This document shows, in pieces, positions 22,301 to 37,300 of a stretch of 64,000 nucleotides of DNA (the stretch's first letter is position 1; the number at the start of each line of letters is the position of its first letter). Made by a program: the position numbers and the translations under genes. The notes beneath the pieces are model-generated. The model saw only the letters and a program-made list of their open reading frames with translations. It was not told the origin of the DNA and ran no database searches. Origin of the DNA: Antedon mediterranea (Eukaryota; Echinodermata; Crinoidea; Comatulida; Antedonidae); assembly GCF_964355755.1 (NCBI RefSeq), contig NC_092672.1, positions 1,116,001 through 1,180,000 of the forward strand, given 5' to 3'.

Positions 22301-25300
22301 ATCAGGAACCTAATTCACTTGCCAAATATGGTAAAGGCTTACCAAATATAGAAAGAATCTTCCCGCCGACATTTTTTCGTATAAAAGGACGGACATTTAA
22401 ATCGGCGTCCATTTTTCGAAATTGTAGCTGTCGAGGGCTCACGTGAGGTAAGTTTTGATTCTGGTTTGTTTTGGTTTGAAACAAACCAGCCGATTTTTTC
22501 TTCACAAGCCAAAATTAATAACATTCTAGTATGTGTTCAATACACATATAATACGTATTCTGAGAAAGATTTGGCTCTGTTCATTCATGAGAACTATTAA
22601 AATTTAGTGCAAGTTGAGCAGTCACTTTTTTCGGGCCGCCGCCATCTTTGTATGTATTCCTTAGCTATATTGCTAAACAAAATTTTTGAATGAAATTTTT
22701 CCCTGGATTTGATTTTAAAACTTAAGCCAGACACAAGAAGTGAAGTTGCTATAAATCAAATCACATATAATAATAATGGTTTCATACTTGAAGACAACCA
22801 TCTGTTTGTTACTAAGCAGACATAAAGGTCAATTTTGATTTTGTCAGATCTATAAATTGATGAGTTTGGGATGTTTTGGGAATTAGGAGAGATGCACACT
22901 AAGCAGGGTGTGTAAAGGTGTCATAATAATTTAAAAATTAATTATGAATATAGTTACTACAATTTTGCATCTGCCATCTCTAGTGAGGGCACTTCAGCTA
23001 TGATTTAAAAGGGTAACATTATCATGAGCAAGGCTAGTTAGACCTATTCTCCATAGGCCTATTTACACTTCTGGTCTCTAGTTCGAAAAGAGAACTTCAC
23101 AAAAAATAAGGGTTCCTTCGAATCGTACTTACAATTTGAATGTTGTCAGATTCTCTTCCAAACCCTCTAACCGCATCAGGTGCTAACAATGCTTGTTCTT
23201 TCAGTAAATCTTCAGGTTTCGTTTCGTTCTTTTTTCTCATACGTTCCTGAACTTTCTCATAAAATTCTTGTTCTTCCTTGTTTAATCCATCTACCAATTC
23301 AAAGAATTCTTTTTTTGTTGTCAATGTTGCATACGCAACCTTAAACGCTTTGCCCAGCACTGCGTTTAGCTCCTCAGCCTATAAAGAAATTGAAATTTAT
23401 GAGATATGAATTAATAAACTGCAATATGGAAGAATTCAGTGTTTATGAGTTTATATAATCCTTTGTAAGCTTTGATAAATTTGAGATAAACTGGTACAAT
23501 CTATAATCTAATGTAGATACATGTATTTGAATACAACATGTACTACAAATAATTGAGTTAAGTGTTATCACAGATATTATAGCTTAGACTTAAGTACCAT
23601 CGTAAGTACTTTTTCATAACTGTTGTAAACACATAAACACAACTGTGGCAGAATAGATACAGTAAGTGCTACTGTAAATGTAATAAGTAAATTCTTATAC
23701 TTGGGACCATACCATACTGCAGTTACTGCAGTAAACTACCTTTCTTTAACCTTTTATGTAATTATTTTAGCAAGCTTGTTTTGGTAATCATACAAACTGA
23801 CTTCATAAACAAACATAAATCATACATTATATTGCAGTAAACAATGTAGTACTGCAGTAACGGCAGTACAGTAGATTGAACATTTTGAAATTAAATATTT
23901 AATATTTTTGATAGTAGACCAACTTGGACTTATGCTAAATAAATTGTATAGATGTTGGTTCTATTATTGTTGGAATATTCCCATTTTAGTCTAATTACAA
24001 TTACTTCAGGAATTATGATTTTCTATGTCAAGAAAATAATAAACTTCTGGTTAAACTCATTCACAAAATTTACCTACAACTTAATGAAAAGAATTGGCAT
24101 AAAAAAAAGCCAGCAAAAACAATTGTTTCATGAAAATACAACAACAAACATTAGTAGTATTGGATATAACTGATACTTTGGGACTTAATTGAACACAACT
24201 TACATAAATACAGCAAACTGAATATTTAAAACTTCTCAAATATTAGAAACAACAGTGCAGTAACCAAACCATCTTAACCAGCAATATCCTATGCACGTTG
24301 TATTAAGAGCTTACTTAAGCAACTGTCTACTACCAGCTAGCTGGACTTTCTTCATATTGTGGTAACTCACAGTACAGTATTGTCCCTGGAACAGGATTGC
24401 GTTTGTACGACAGGAAGGAAAAAGGAAAATACTACAGTCTTAGTACTCGAAGATGTTTGCCAGGCTATAAGGCCGTTTCTGTAACCCTTTTATTCCTACT
24501 CCAGGAAAACTACAATACAAACAACTATACTATAATCTCTTTAAAGTTCCTACTTTAGACTCATTGGTAATGAGTAAGAGGTATCTAATTTGAGTCACTG
24601 GTGACTCTCCGCAAGCAATCTATGATTAATTTGAACTGTTTTATCATGTTTGCTTAAATCATAAGTTAACAACAGATGGTTCACATCATTTAAAACATAA
24701 ACAATGATAATTAATAATCAATGATATTCTGAAAGATCTACTGTCTGTGAGTCACTTACTCAAAAGTCTAAGGATAAGGCGTCATGTTTAACAACCCGTA
24801 TCATTCAGTAAAATCATTGTTATGCCGAAGATGCGACAATTTAAATTTAAGTAGGAACACTAAGATGGAACAGCTGTAATTAGAATTGAAGTAACTTTGT
24901 GTCTACAACATCAAACAAAAACAATATTTTCATTTGATGTAAAGTCAAGTCAACAATTTGCTTTGGAAACTACTTGAGACATGAATCAGAAGACAAACAT
25001 AGAGAAAATAGACTTTATCAAACACTACTGATTACCTATTATCAAGTCAATATACTACTACTACTACAGTATTATCAAGTGCTGAGGAAACATTGTTGAA
25101 ATAAGATCGATAACATCAGATAAACAAGTATTAATTAATATTCATTTTTTTAACAATATTATAAAGCTTATTTTTAAAATTTGAAATCATTGTTATGTCT
25201 TTGTTCATGATGAAGATCATTGACTCCCAATGCATTTTTAACCAGGATTATAAATAGGTACCTGGGATTGGTTGACTGTAATGTTACAATGAATGTGGAC

Positions 25301-28300
25301 AGCTTCGCAGTAAGTGCTGTTTATATCTCACATTAATGTAATGGGTATTGTTAAAATTACATCATTTTTATATCCACTCAATCTAGTTTAAAGTAACCTT
25401 CTCTATTTATTGAGAGTGTAATGCATAAACTGAATATCCATGTATTCAAGATTTTATTTCTTTTCGCAATCTGAGGGATCATGTTAAAGTTATTCTACTG
25501 CAGTTACTGCAGTACCTAAATGTATTATTTTAGATTGTTTCAATTAAGATGTTTATGAAGCAATTTTTTTATTAAATTAAATTAAAAATTTTATTTTTTT
25601 ATTTTTTTTATTTTATTATCCTGTATTTTTGTTGTTCTGTTATGTATTTTCATACAGATCTAATTAATTAATTAATTAATTGTTTACATTTTGTTTTGAT
25701 GTTATGTGTTAGTATTAGGACTTTGTGGCTTATGTTATTTGTAATTTGGATGTCCTATAAATTGGCTGTACCATACTGATATAAAGGTGATTACTATGAA
25801 TAAATAAATACTGCAGTAAACAGTGTCTACTGATATAAAGGTGATTACTATGAATAAATAAATACTGCAGTAAACAGTGTCTACTGTATCATATGTATGA
25901 TTACCCTAAAAAATCTTGATAAATAATTGCATTTATAACAGGTTTTAAAGAGTAAACAGTTTACTGCAGTAACTGCAGTAAAATTTATTTTCACCGATCA
26001 AAGATTTTCTGAATTAGGAATGATTGTATGGTGCATTTTTTACAAATGTAAAAGCAACGCAAATGTAAGGGCAACGCAAATGTAAGGGCAACGCAAATGT
26101 AAGGGCAACGCAAATGTAAGGGCAACGCAAATGTAAGGGCAACGCAAATGTAAGGGCAACGCATAAGAATTTGGAATTACTGTTGATACTTCAAGTTCCA
26201 TTTTAATATTGTAATTGTCATTCCACGACCTCAAGGTCATTCCACGACCTCAAGGTCATTTCCTATGTAATTAAACACTAGTTATTATTAATTATGCAGG
26301 GCAATAACAGATTTATAAAATGCAAGTTGTGTTATTAATATCAAGGGTCTTTATATTTGAATAGCAGTAACAATAACATGGGCTCATTAACAATCCTATG
26401 ATATAATAATAATATTAAGGTACAGTATGTTTACACACAACACACATTTATTGATCAACCAAAGCAGAAATACAGATAATTAATATTGATTTCTATATAT
26501 TAAATACAGACAAATGTTACTTAGAACAGCGAGATGTAAAATACATCTCCCTGTTTAGAACTATTCTCAACAAGCTCTTGAAAAAATCCATAAAAGCAGT
26601 AGCTGATAAACTACTTTAAAAATAGTAAAACTTTCGGCATGTTTCAAAACTGTATTAATAAATATTTAAACAAAACTAAATACACAAAATAAAATTTAAA
26701 ATTGAGGAAAACTAGTGGAGTTCACTGAATCTCTATACTCACAGACTGTTACTGTATGACACTATTCCAACAAAGAGAATTCTACATTTAATACCTCACC
26801 ATCTTCATCATATAACCATAATGATGTGTAGACATTATTTATACCGACATCATGGCTCTAAGTGTTTCATCATTAGATGCAATCAAGAATAATGGCACCT
26901 AGGCCTAGCAAAGAAGAGTAATTGCAGCTAGTCTGTGATGAGTACTTGACCTGACTGTGGTTATTTATAACGTTTGACTGCCTCGCCATGTGGTGGCAAT
27001 ATGTTATAGTGCTAACGATACCGCCGATACAATTGGACAATCATAATCGCTGAGCAGCGAAGGAGAGTCTGTACACAACACAATAATATTGATCACACAC
27101 CTCCTAGTAAATAATGTAGAATAAGGAGAGTCTGTACACAACACAATAATAATTAATATTGATCACACACCTCCTGGAAAATAATGTAAAATAAAAATAT
27201 ATTTTATGCAGTATACCTGCCGAAGTTTACCGATTTCCATGCGGACCACAAATTTTCCATTTACTAATTTAACAAATGTTTCCACTTTTTTTTTTTAACA
27301 AAAAAATTATAAAAATTTCTACAAGAAACAAAAAAAAAACAAAAAAATACAAAAATTGAGTGAGTGAGTGGCCGAGCGGTTAAGACAGTGGAACCGTAAT
27401 CACGTAGCCATAACATCGGCAGGGGTTCGAGGCTCACTCACTCCATGGTTCTGGTGGTAGAACGAGTCTTCTCGGATAAGGACTATAAACCGTAGGTCCA
27501 GTGTACACAACTTGCTCGTGTGCACTTTAAAGAACCTAGTACATCTTTCGAGACGAGTAGGGGGTTACCCCGGTGTATTAGTACATCACTGCCACTGATC
27601 ACCAACTGGGCCCTCTGGGAGATCAGTCTTTGACTGAAGAGGTTACCCAGTATAAAGATAAAACAAACAAACAAACAAACAAATTTAAAAATAAAACAAT
27701 TAAACAAAATAGACAATAAAATATATATCAAAATTTTAGAAAAAAATTAATTAAATAATAAATTGAGACAAAAGCAAATAAATAATGAATAGAATACATC
27801 AAACAACTGTTTCTATAAAATTTCTCAAAAAAAGAACTTAAATGTTTTATATTTGATTATTAAAATATTTATGTAGTCTTTGTTTCAGAAATAAAATAAA
27901 TGAATATTCATGAGAATTCTACAACTATCATTTGCTGGTTTTTTGTTGTTGCGATAACTGTACTTTATCAAGGTTTTCTAAATACAATTTGTTTTCATTT
28001 CGTTTAACAAAGAACAACTGCAAACGACAGTATAGTCCCTGGTGGACCATTCTAATATTAATCATTTTAAACAAAGGTTTTGCACAATCAAATGTGGTCT
28101 GTAGAATATGTAATAATAATAATTAGTATTATCCAATATCTACTATTGACAATCATTCTTGTAATGCGCAGTATTATAGTAATTAAAAAATCTTATTTTA
28201 CAATTTCTAGTAATATAATAATCATCATTCTTATAGCACTTAATGCACAAAGTCAAAGTGCTTCACATTATTACCCCGGCCATTTTTGGATCAAACATAT

Positions 28301-31300
28301 GGAAACATTGTAACATAATGTTGCAACCTTAGTGACCTTAATACCAGGTACACATTTGTACACCTGGGTGGAGAGAGGCAAACGTAAGAATAAAGAAAGT
28401 CTCCGGCCTACGGATACAAGCAATGCGATGAGCATTGGATTTGAACCTTAACTTCACAATAAATAGTCCAACATCGAACACACTGAGCCACACACCCTCA
28501 TATTAATAATTAATTAGTTTTGTTAAGTAATTAGTCCTTATTAAATCTATCTTCTAATCTTGTTAAAGTGCTGTATAGGAAACCAAAAGTATATTAAAAG
28601 TTAAACATACTGTATGTCTTACAGAAGAAGTACAAAGGTAAAATTAGGAAAGTAAGTCCAAATACAACCGGTATTGATTACAAATTAAACCACAATCAGA
28701 TCATAATTAAACTCTTGACCTTCTTACACAATTTATTTTATAAAAAAAACCAAAAAAAATTACTATATGGCGCAATGACAAACTCCTACAATAATTACAG
28801 AATTTAAAATCCTTAATTCCTGACCATATTTGGTAAGTTCAGAATCATTAGCATTAAAACTGTAATATCCTGTAAGGAACAAATTTGGTGATTTATTCTC
28901 AAAATCAAACAATATCTGAATTATAATTTATAGACATTTTTTTAAGATCATTCTTATCAACTAGGATCTGTTGTGGTTAATCATATTATTTTAAAATTAA
29001 TATTTTAGTATTTTACTATTTTTAGTTAGTACTACTTTTTCCTATAGTCTATACCTCCCACATGTTTACTGAATGAATTTAGTAAACTTTGATTCTTTGT
29101 ATTTTAGTAGATTTTCTTTATAAACTATATTCTTTGTACTTTGCAAATTGCTCATTTTATATTTTCATATTGATGTCAATTTGTTAATAATACTATTAAA
29201 TACATCCTTTATCTTATTTATTTTTAACTCCCACTTATTTCCCTACAATAATCTGTCTTCTTATTTGTTAAAGGGGATATGAGTGTTTAAAACGGAAAGT
29301 CTACAGCAGTTGTATGTATTGGATAAATATGGCTTAAAAGGACTACTTTTGTCGCCAACATCCAATGCACGATGACACATAATAAATATTAACGAATATT
29401 ATTAACTCAATTTAATGAACATTACCTATTATTACTTTGAAAGTTGATGATTTTTTTTTCAATCATGTAATAAATTTATGCAGTAATTTCAGTTGTTATG
29501 AGCTTTTATAGGAAGTGACAGTATCATGGTCATGGATTTGGACCCCGGATCCTGGAAAACCTACTAAGCTACTGCGCCACTTCTTTTTTTTCAATAGAGG
29601 ACCAATTTCTGTAGGGAGCATGTAAAAATGATTCTACTGCAGTAACTACAATTTGTTTACATTAATATAAACTGATTACTGCAGTAACTGGCTCATGAAC
29701 TACATTGAAACAAACTAAACTCAAATGTTATTCCTGTAAAAAATGTACTTGCAGTAACTACATTTGATCCGTTATTAGCAATACACTTGCCTTACCTGAA
29801 ATCTTTCTTCTGTACAGAAAACGTGACAGTACTGCAGACCAACCGGGCCTTTTGGATTACGAGCAAGAAACGCAAACTGGTGGTTGTCCGGTTCGCACGT
29901 CGAGTATGAAATCCTTTTCAATGCATGCGCCATAAGAACAACCTGTTAAAGAAATTAAGAATGTTTACAAACCATTCTTCCTTCACTTTTTAAACTGAGT
30001 CATAAAAAATGAAAGATTTCTTTGGGATGGTAAAGTAATTATATTTGTTACGGTGAAAAATATTCAATGAAACATAAACCACAGATTACAATGTGAACCT
30101 GATTGACGATAAACAGTTTCATTTCATTTAAAAAAACATTTATTGCCGTTGACAATGCTTCTGTAAAGTTACGAAAAACCCTAAACATTGAGAAAACCAT
30201 CTGTAATAATACTACTATTGGGAAAAAAGGGTAATTTCCACTTCTTGTTAATATAGAACAATAAATAAAGTTAAAAAAGGGGGAAAAAAGAAATTAATAT
30301 CATAATTTAAAGTTAAAATCCAAGGAATTATCTATTAAAAAAAATATATAATTTTTTTAAAATAAGGGAGCACAATGAGAAAAAAAAAATTACAGAAATC
30401 AGATGCGATATGTACAGTATTGTTGATTATACAAGATAAAAATACTCACAAGAAACTATACTAGTATAACGTATTTAATAATTATAGTAACAAACAAACA
30501 ATATATTTTAACATGATTTAGAAAAACATAAAAATATACCTACGTTTGTACACAAACACTAATAGAATTCCAGTGACCAAAAGTATGATCAAAGAGGGTT
30601 AAAATAAATTTAAACTAAGTTTGATTGAAATATATACAATTAAATATTGTAGGAAGTTACTACGTAATGACCAACACAATTAGAGACAGCCCACCAAACC
30701 TATGACGACAGGATCTAACCCAGTTTAAACCACAACAAAGCAATTAGAGATTATAATAGTATAATTATTGGGATCAAAGCAGATAAAAGATGAATAAAAA
30801 GAATAAATGAGTTGTAAAAGAATTCATTTTATAGCGATTAGTTTATTGAAATTAAAATGAGGATGCTGGCGTATTCAAAGTACAGTATAGTGTATTGAGT
30901 AATTTACTGTATTTTAAAATCAATGGTAAGATAGGATGATGAGATGATTATGATGATGAGATGATTATGATGATGATAATGATTATGATGATGATAATGA
31001 TTATGATGATGATAATGATTATGATGATGATAATGATTATGATGATGATAATGATTATGATGATGATAATGATTGTAAAATCAACATACTGTATATGATT
31101 TTATTACAATAACGTATGATATAAATTTTTTTCAATGACAGACGTTTACGAAGCAGCCATTGCAATAAACAGTAATGATTACCCAATAACTAACAGCTTG
31201 CTAATTGAAAATGTAGTTACTGCAGCAACTGCAGTATAATAATGTTGACATGGTCCATATAAACCACAACCTATACAACTACAGTATACTGTAGTAAAAT

Positions 31301-34300
31301 GATTAGTTATCCATAATAAGCAAAACAATATAAAAATGTGGCGATTCAATTACCTACGTGACAACAATCACACAAACAATATTATTACAGCATCACAATT
31401 GGCATACTGTACATGTGTAAGATTGGCACAGAGCTACAATAAGGATATAGGAACAGTTCAACCACTCAACTTAACCCATACTTTAATATCCATAAAATCA
31501 CAAGACAGTTAATCGTAAAAATCTTTACCTAAACAAATAATTTTGTTAATGTGTACACACTACACGGACCTTAATATGTTTAAATTCATTTTTAAAATCT
31601 TGGAAACAAATACAAACCAAGGCAAAACTACAGTGTATTAATAATTATACGTATCTAACACATTAAGTTCGTGAAACAGAACGGTATGATGGAGACTGCC
31701 ATCCATAAGCTCCAATATGCCGTTGTCAACTTGCTTCGTATTAACTCACTGTATAAGACGTTGTGAAAACCGGTAAATTGCCAACAAAAACTTAAAATCA
31801 TGAGGTTCAAATTTTTATTGTTGAACTTTCACCAGAAAACCAAAAATAAATGTAAGAATATTGAAATAAATTTGTTGACAGAGAAGCAATAATTATGAAA
31901 AAAAAGAAAGGAAAACAGAAAAATACTAAAACTAAACTCGGTACTAAAACATTCTGGTAGGATAATTGTCAAAACAAAAACGTTCATAAACAAACTTACA
32001 TCACGTCAGTAATATCCATCTTAACCACTATATCACAAAAACATAAATTTTACGAGATAATATACACAACTCTACCACGTCCGGGAGACAGCAATATATA
32101 AATGCAATCTACAGAAAGTTAGGCTTAGCTGAACAGTAGCATGACCTTGGATATTGTCAAGGAGATCGTTGGCCTAGCTTGTATTAGCTGTATCTTGCCA
32201 CCAAAGGGATCAAATAAGCCTACAATTATCATTTAACAGGAAACTGCTGGAAATCGTGGGGTAAACGTTAAAACGTGTCAACTATAAAGTACGATTCCTT
32301 AAATTAGTACCAAATTTTAAATATTTAAAATTATTTTATTGTGTGGAGTGTTTACTGTTTCTAATTAGCAAATTGGCAAACCAGTATACACAGTTAATAA
32401 GTAGTAATACAGGTAATGGCAGTGATAGTGAAATAATTAAAAACAAATGATTAGAAAGTTTACTCAATATTAAACATTTATTCAGTTATTATAACATTAA
32501 TTTTTCTAAAATAAGCAAGTTTATTTAAAAATAAATAAAAATCATAATAAAACATCCTGATACAGTAGTTGTAGTATTTGATTATTAAATGTTTCCTTAA
32601 AATGTAATAAATATTTATTTTTTAATGTCTGTTAATTCAACAACAAGGTCCATTAAAGAATATCTTTTATTATTGTACAGTATATCTCAGATGGTAACCT
32701 AATTAATTAAGATACTGTATTCTTGTTTTTGTTGTTTTTTAATATAATGTCTGTAACGGTTAATTAAGATTAAGTGTTGTATTATTATTATTTTTATAAT
32801 GTAAAGAGGGACTAACAGCGACAGGCCCATTGGCCCTTTTGTAGTCTCGACTATATATATTATATGCCAACCATTGTTATGATTTAAAATTTTTGGTCAA
32901 TAAATGTTTCTTGAATTGAATTGAACATTTGATGAATAGTTTATATTAATTAACCAATACAGAAATTTGTGTAAAAATAAATAAATAATTGAAAATACAA
33001 AAATGTCTATACAGTTGTTACAAAAATATGCTGATAATTACAGAGGGCAGCAGACACCATGTACCAAAATATTGCATTGTAGACTTACATTGTGGAGAAC
33101 ATTGATGATACAGTAAATAATAAATAAAAAAGCAAACTTGTTATTATTTATTAAAGTTCCACAAATAATACATATTATTCTTTATATTATTTATATCATT
33201 AAAAACATATAAATTGCTTACCAATAATTAAAAAATCCATGATTAAGTCTTTATTGTATTAATTATTATTAAGTACGGTATGTAATATAAATTTAAATTT
33301 GGATTTCAATCAATATATATATACTGTGTGTTAAAAAGCAAGAAATAATATTAAGAATAAGTGTTCAGTAATATTTTAGAAATAATTATTTATTGTAAAC
33401 TTACCTTTTTATTATTTTAGTTGAATAATATCCAAAGTATTATGTACAGCTAATATACAGAAGGAAAAGGAAAAACTTGCAGTGCATGTATGCTGGTATC
33501 TAAGACTGAACTATTGTGCTTTAGTAGTGACTTACCTTCTCATTGGCGACTTGCTAGATGAAATACAACTGTACACTGGTATCTAAGACTGAACTATTGT
33601 GCTTTAGTAGTGACTTACCTTCTCATTGGCGACTTGCTAGATGAAATACAACTGTACACTGGTATCTAAGACTGAACTATTGTGCTTTAGTAGTGACTTA
33701 CCTTCTCATTGGCGACTTGCTAGATGAAATACAACTGTACACTGGTATCTAAGACTGAACTATTGTGCTTTAGTAGTGACTTACCTTCTCATTGGCGACT
33801 TGCTAGATGAAATACAACTGTACGCTGGTATCTAAGACTGAACTATTGTGCTTTAGTAGTGACTTACCTTCTCATTGGCGACTTGCTAGATGAAATACAA
33901 CTGTATGCTGGTATCTAAGACTGAACTATTGTGCTTTAGTAGTGACTTACCTTCTCATTGGCGACTTGCTAGATGAAATACAACTGTACGCTGGTATCTA
34001 AGACTGAACTATTGTGCTTTAGTAGTGACTTACCTTCTCATTGGCGACTTGCTAGATGAAATACAACTGTATGCTGGTATCTAAGACCGAACTATTGTGC
34101 TTTAGTAGTGACTTACCTTCTCATTGGCGACTTGCTAGATGAAATACAACTGTACGCTGGTATCTAAGACTGAACTATTGTGCTTTAGTAGTGACTTACC
34201 TTCTCATTGGCGACTTGCTAGATGAAATACAACTGTATGCTGGTATCTAAGACCGAACTATTGTGCTTTAGTAGTGACTTACCTTCTCATTGGCGACTTG

Positions 34301-37300
34301 CTAGATGAAATACAACTGTATGCTGGTATCTAAGACTGAACTATTCTGCTTTAGTTGTGACTTACCTTCTCATTGGCGACTTGGCAGACCTTGATCCCTG
34401 AGAGTGCAATGACGAGTTGGACAGCTTTGGCATTTTTTTTATTCTGATGAAAAAAAGGACAATGAACAACTACAGTATTAAAGAGTTTAAGATTAAATAC
34501 CATTCACACAAAAATACAAGGGTACACTTAAGACAATGTACACTAGAACAATTGGCATTTCATTAAAAAAATAGATTTTAATTTATACTAAATCTCTATA
34601 TTTATGATATTCAAATTTTAAAACTTTTGAAGATTTTGAAAATTCACCTAGTTTTATTCATTTTTTACATTCAATGCTTCAATGCTGTATATTGCATACA
34701 TGGGTCAATGTATTATAGTATATTTATTTATTCAACATTTATATTATTTTTTGAATTGATGTTAATAAAGACAAACTAATTCAGTGTTGTAAGTGCCACA
34801 TTGAAAAAAAAATAATCTCTAAATATTCTGGAAAACAAGAAAATTTGAGTCAGGAGGCCAAGACTTCGACTTGGGATACAAGACAAATGTTGTTTATTAG
34901 TTTAGAATGTATGTAGATAATACTATACATATTCTGTACTGAAAAGTGACGTGCTAATTTAAAAACAATGTCTACAATATTATTGGCAAATTATTAACAA
35001 AATATTATTCAAAGTAATCTCAGAAATTACACCCTCATGCATTCCTCGATGACGGAAATTCAGTTTCCTGGTAACCAACCAATCATAAATCCATTGGAAT
35101 CTGCTATGTGTGACAATGAAGTTGTCTATCAATACTGTAGTATACAAAACTACAATTGATTTCAACAAGCAATTAATACACTGTTATTAGACACTTTAAG
35201 CGGATAAATGGCAATATAATTAACATTGCTAACGTATTGATCATATTATTGTTAAATTTGATTTGCATACGTAAGGAGGATTTAGTATGGTTCACCACTT
35301 GTTATTCTGTCTTTTGAATTTTTATGGAAACATATTGAATGTATTAATTTGATGAATTTGTTTTGTGTATTTTAGTTTTGTAAATGTATGTTTTATGTGG
35401 AATTACAAAAAAGGTAATTTCTCTCCTAAAGTACAGGTACTTTAAAAATGAAAAGTAGAATTACTTTCTCTCCTAAATTCAGAAATTGAAAAAGATAATT
35501 GTTAATGTTAAAAAAGCATTTGAATTCTTTTAAACATACGCAACATTAAATTGCTGACTGCCAGGTTATTTAGTGTACTATGTGTAAACTTTTATGTTTG
35601 TCTGTTAATATTGTCAATAATTAAAGGTTTATAGTAAATTTTGTATGTACATGTAGTATGATACTCCAATTTAATTAAAATTTTATTAATAATAATTTGT
35701 CTTTTGTATAGCGGTTAACCAAAGTAAATTTTCTCTAAAGAGCTACGACCACAAGGCTCGAAACAAGGTGGAAATTATGTCATTTAATATGCGAAAGAAA
35801 TGGGTTTTCAGCAATTGTTTGAAGATGTCAATAGAACATTGGGGTTTTAAAATAATTTTCTTTAAACAAAATGAAACACAGTGACACAACAGACAAATAT
35901 AATATATTGAAACTTTACCTTATATTTACTCATTTCTTTCTGTAGATAATTTGCCCTGTTGTCATCAGATATATGCATCACAGGAAAACTAGTTACGTAC
36001 TAATTAAATTAAAAAAGAAGACAACATTTTAAATGAAATGAAAGTATAAAGTAAGCAATGTACTATTAAACTTTATGTGACAATAATGTGATGTGCCCAT
36101 ATATGGACATGATGATGTTATATCACTACCATATTTGGGCATCACTACCATATTTGGGCACATCACACTTTTGTTTTCAAACTAGTTGTATAGTGTAGAC
36201 AGAGCTTTAGAAGTAACAGTTGACATGTTAATATTTAATTAGCAGCATTAAAGGAGGTCACCTAATTAATGTTGTTACTATGGGAAACAGGATACGAAAG
36301 ATATCCTATGTTCCCTGAACATGTGATCTAAATTGACCAATCACTGATGATTATTAATTAAAACTTGAAAAAGAAAATGAATACTGAATATTTTGACCTT
36401 TGTGGATATTACAATTTTATAAATGATTAAAAAAAAATTTTTTTTGAAGAAATGAAATAATTATACAGCAAATTAGCACAATTTAAACTAGTAAGTTTAA
36501 GTAAAATGTTTACTAATTTGTTTATCAGTAATTGCATAAAAAATCCCTGTCTACACTATATGAAACTAGTTTGACAAAAAAAGTGTGATGTGCACATAAA
36601 GTTTGATAGTGTAGACAGACCTTAAAGGATCGGAATATCATGAATAATGAAAAAATATTTGAATGATGTAATGGACAATAGTATGAATGAATAAATGCTA
36701 ATTTTTTTAAATAATAACAATCACTTAAGAAAATGAAAAGTTTAATTATTAACCAACCATAAATATTTGGTTGATATTAGTATAAAATGAAACCGTTGTA
36801 CAATCAATGGACGTACATTGCTGCTGCCAATGGTTACCATGCAAATGAGGTAATTGAAGCCTGGTGGTCATGCTGAGAGTTGAACTTGCTTAATGTGGCG
36901 AGTGTCAAGACTGTCGTCAAATGTTTTCATTACCTTCAAGTCACGCTTAATATTCATGGGTCAAGTGCTATTTTTTGAAAAACTTCTTTTCAACAAGGAT
37001 TTCATTTTATAATTGAAACGATCATGTGGCAATTAATTAGTTCGTTTTAAATTATAAATTAATTATACAAAACTACTGCCAAACTGTACACATCATTTGA
37101 ACAAAATTAATTTAAATTATAATTAAAAGGCTCTAGCATAGGCTAGCCTGATTTTTAATTAATAATAAACAAATTATCAAATTATTAAATAATAATATTT
37201 ATCTAAAAAAAAGTATTAAATCATTGAAATAATTATCATCATCTTTTTAAAACTTGTACTAAAATACATAATAATTATATCTTCAAAATTAAAAAATGTA

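Noticed and set aside
27356-27440. A possible functional tRNA-Ser/Leu gene
   Set aside because: Boxes A and B and the acceptor stem are recognisable, but the anticodon loop is degenerate and the sequence continues into a SINE body with a (caaa)n tail.
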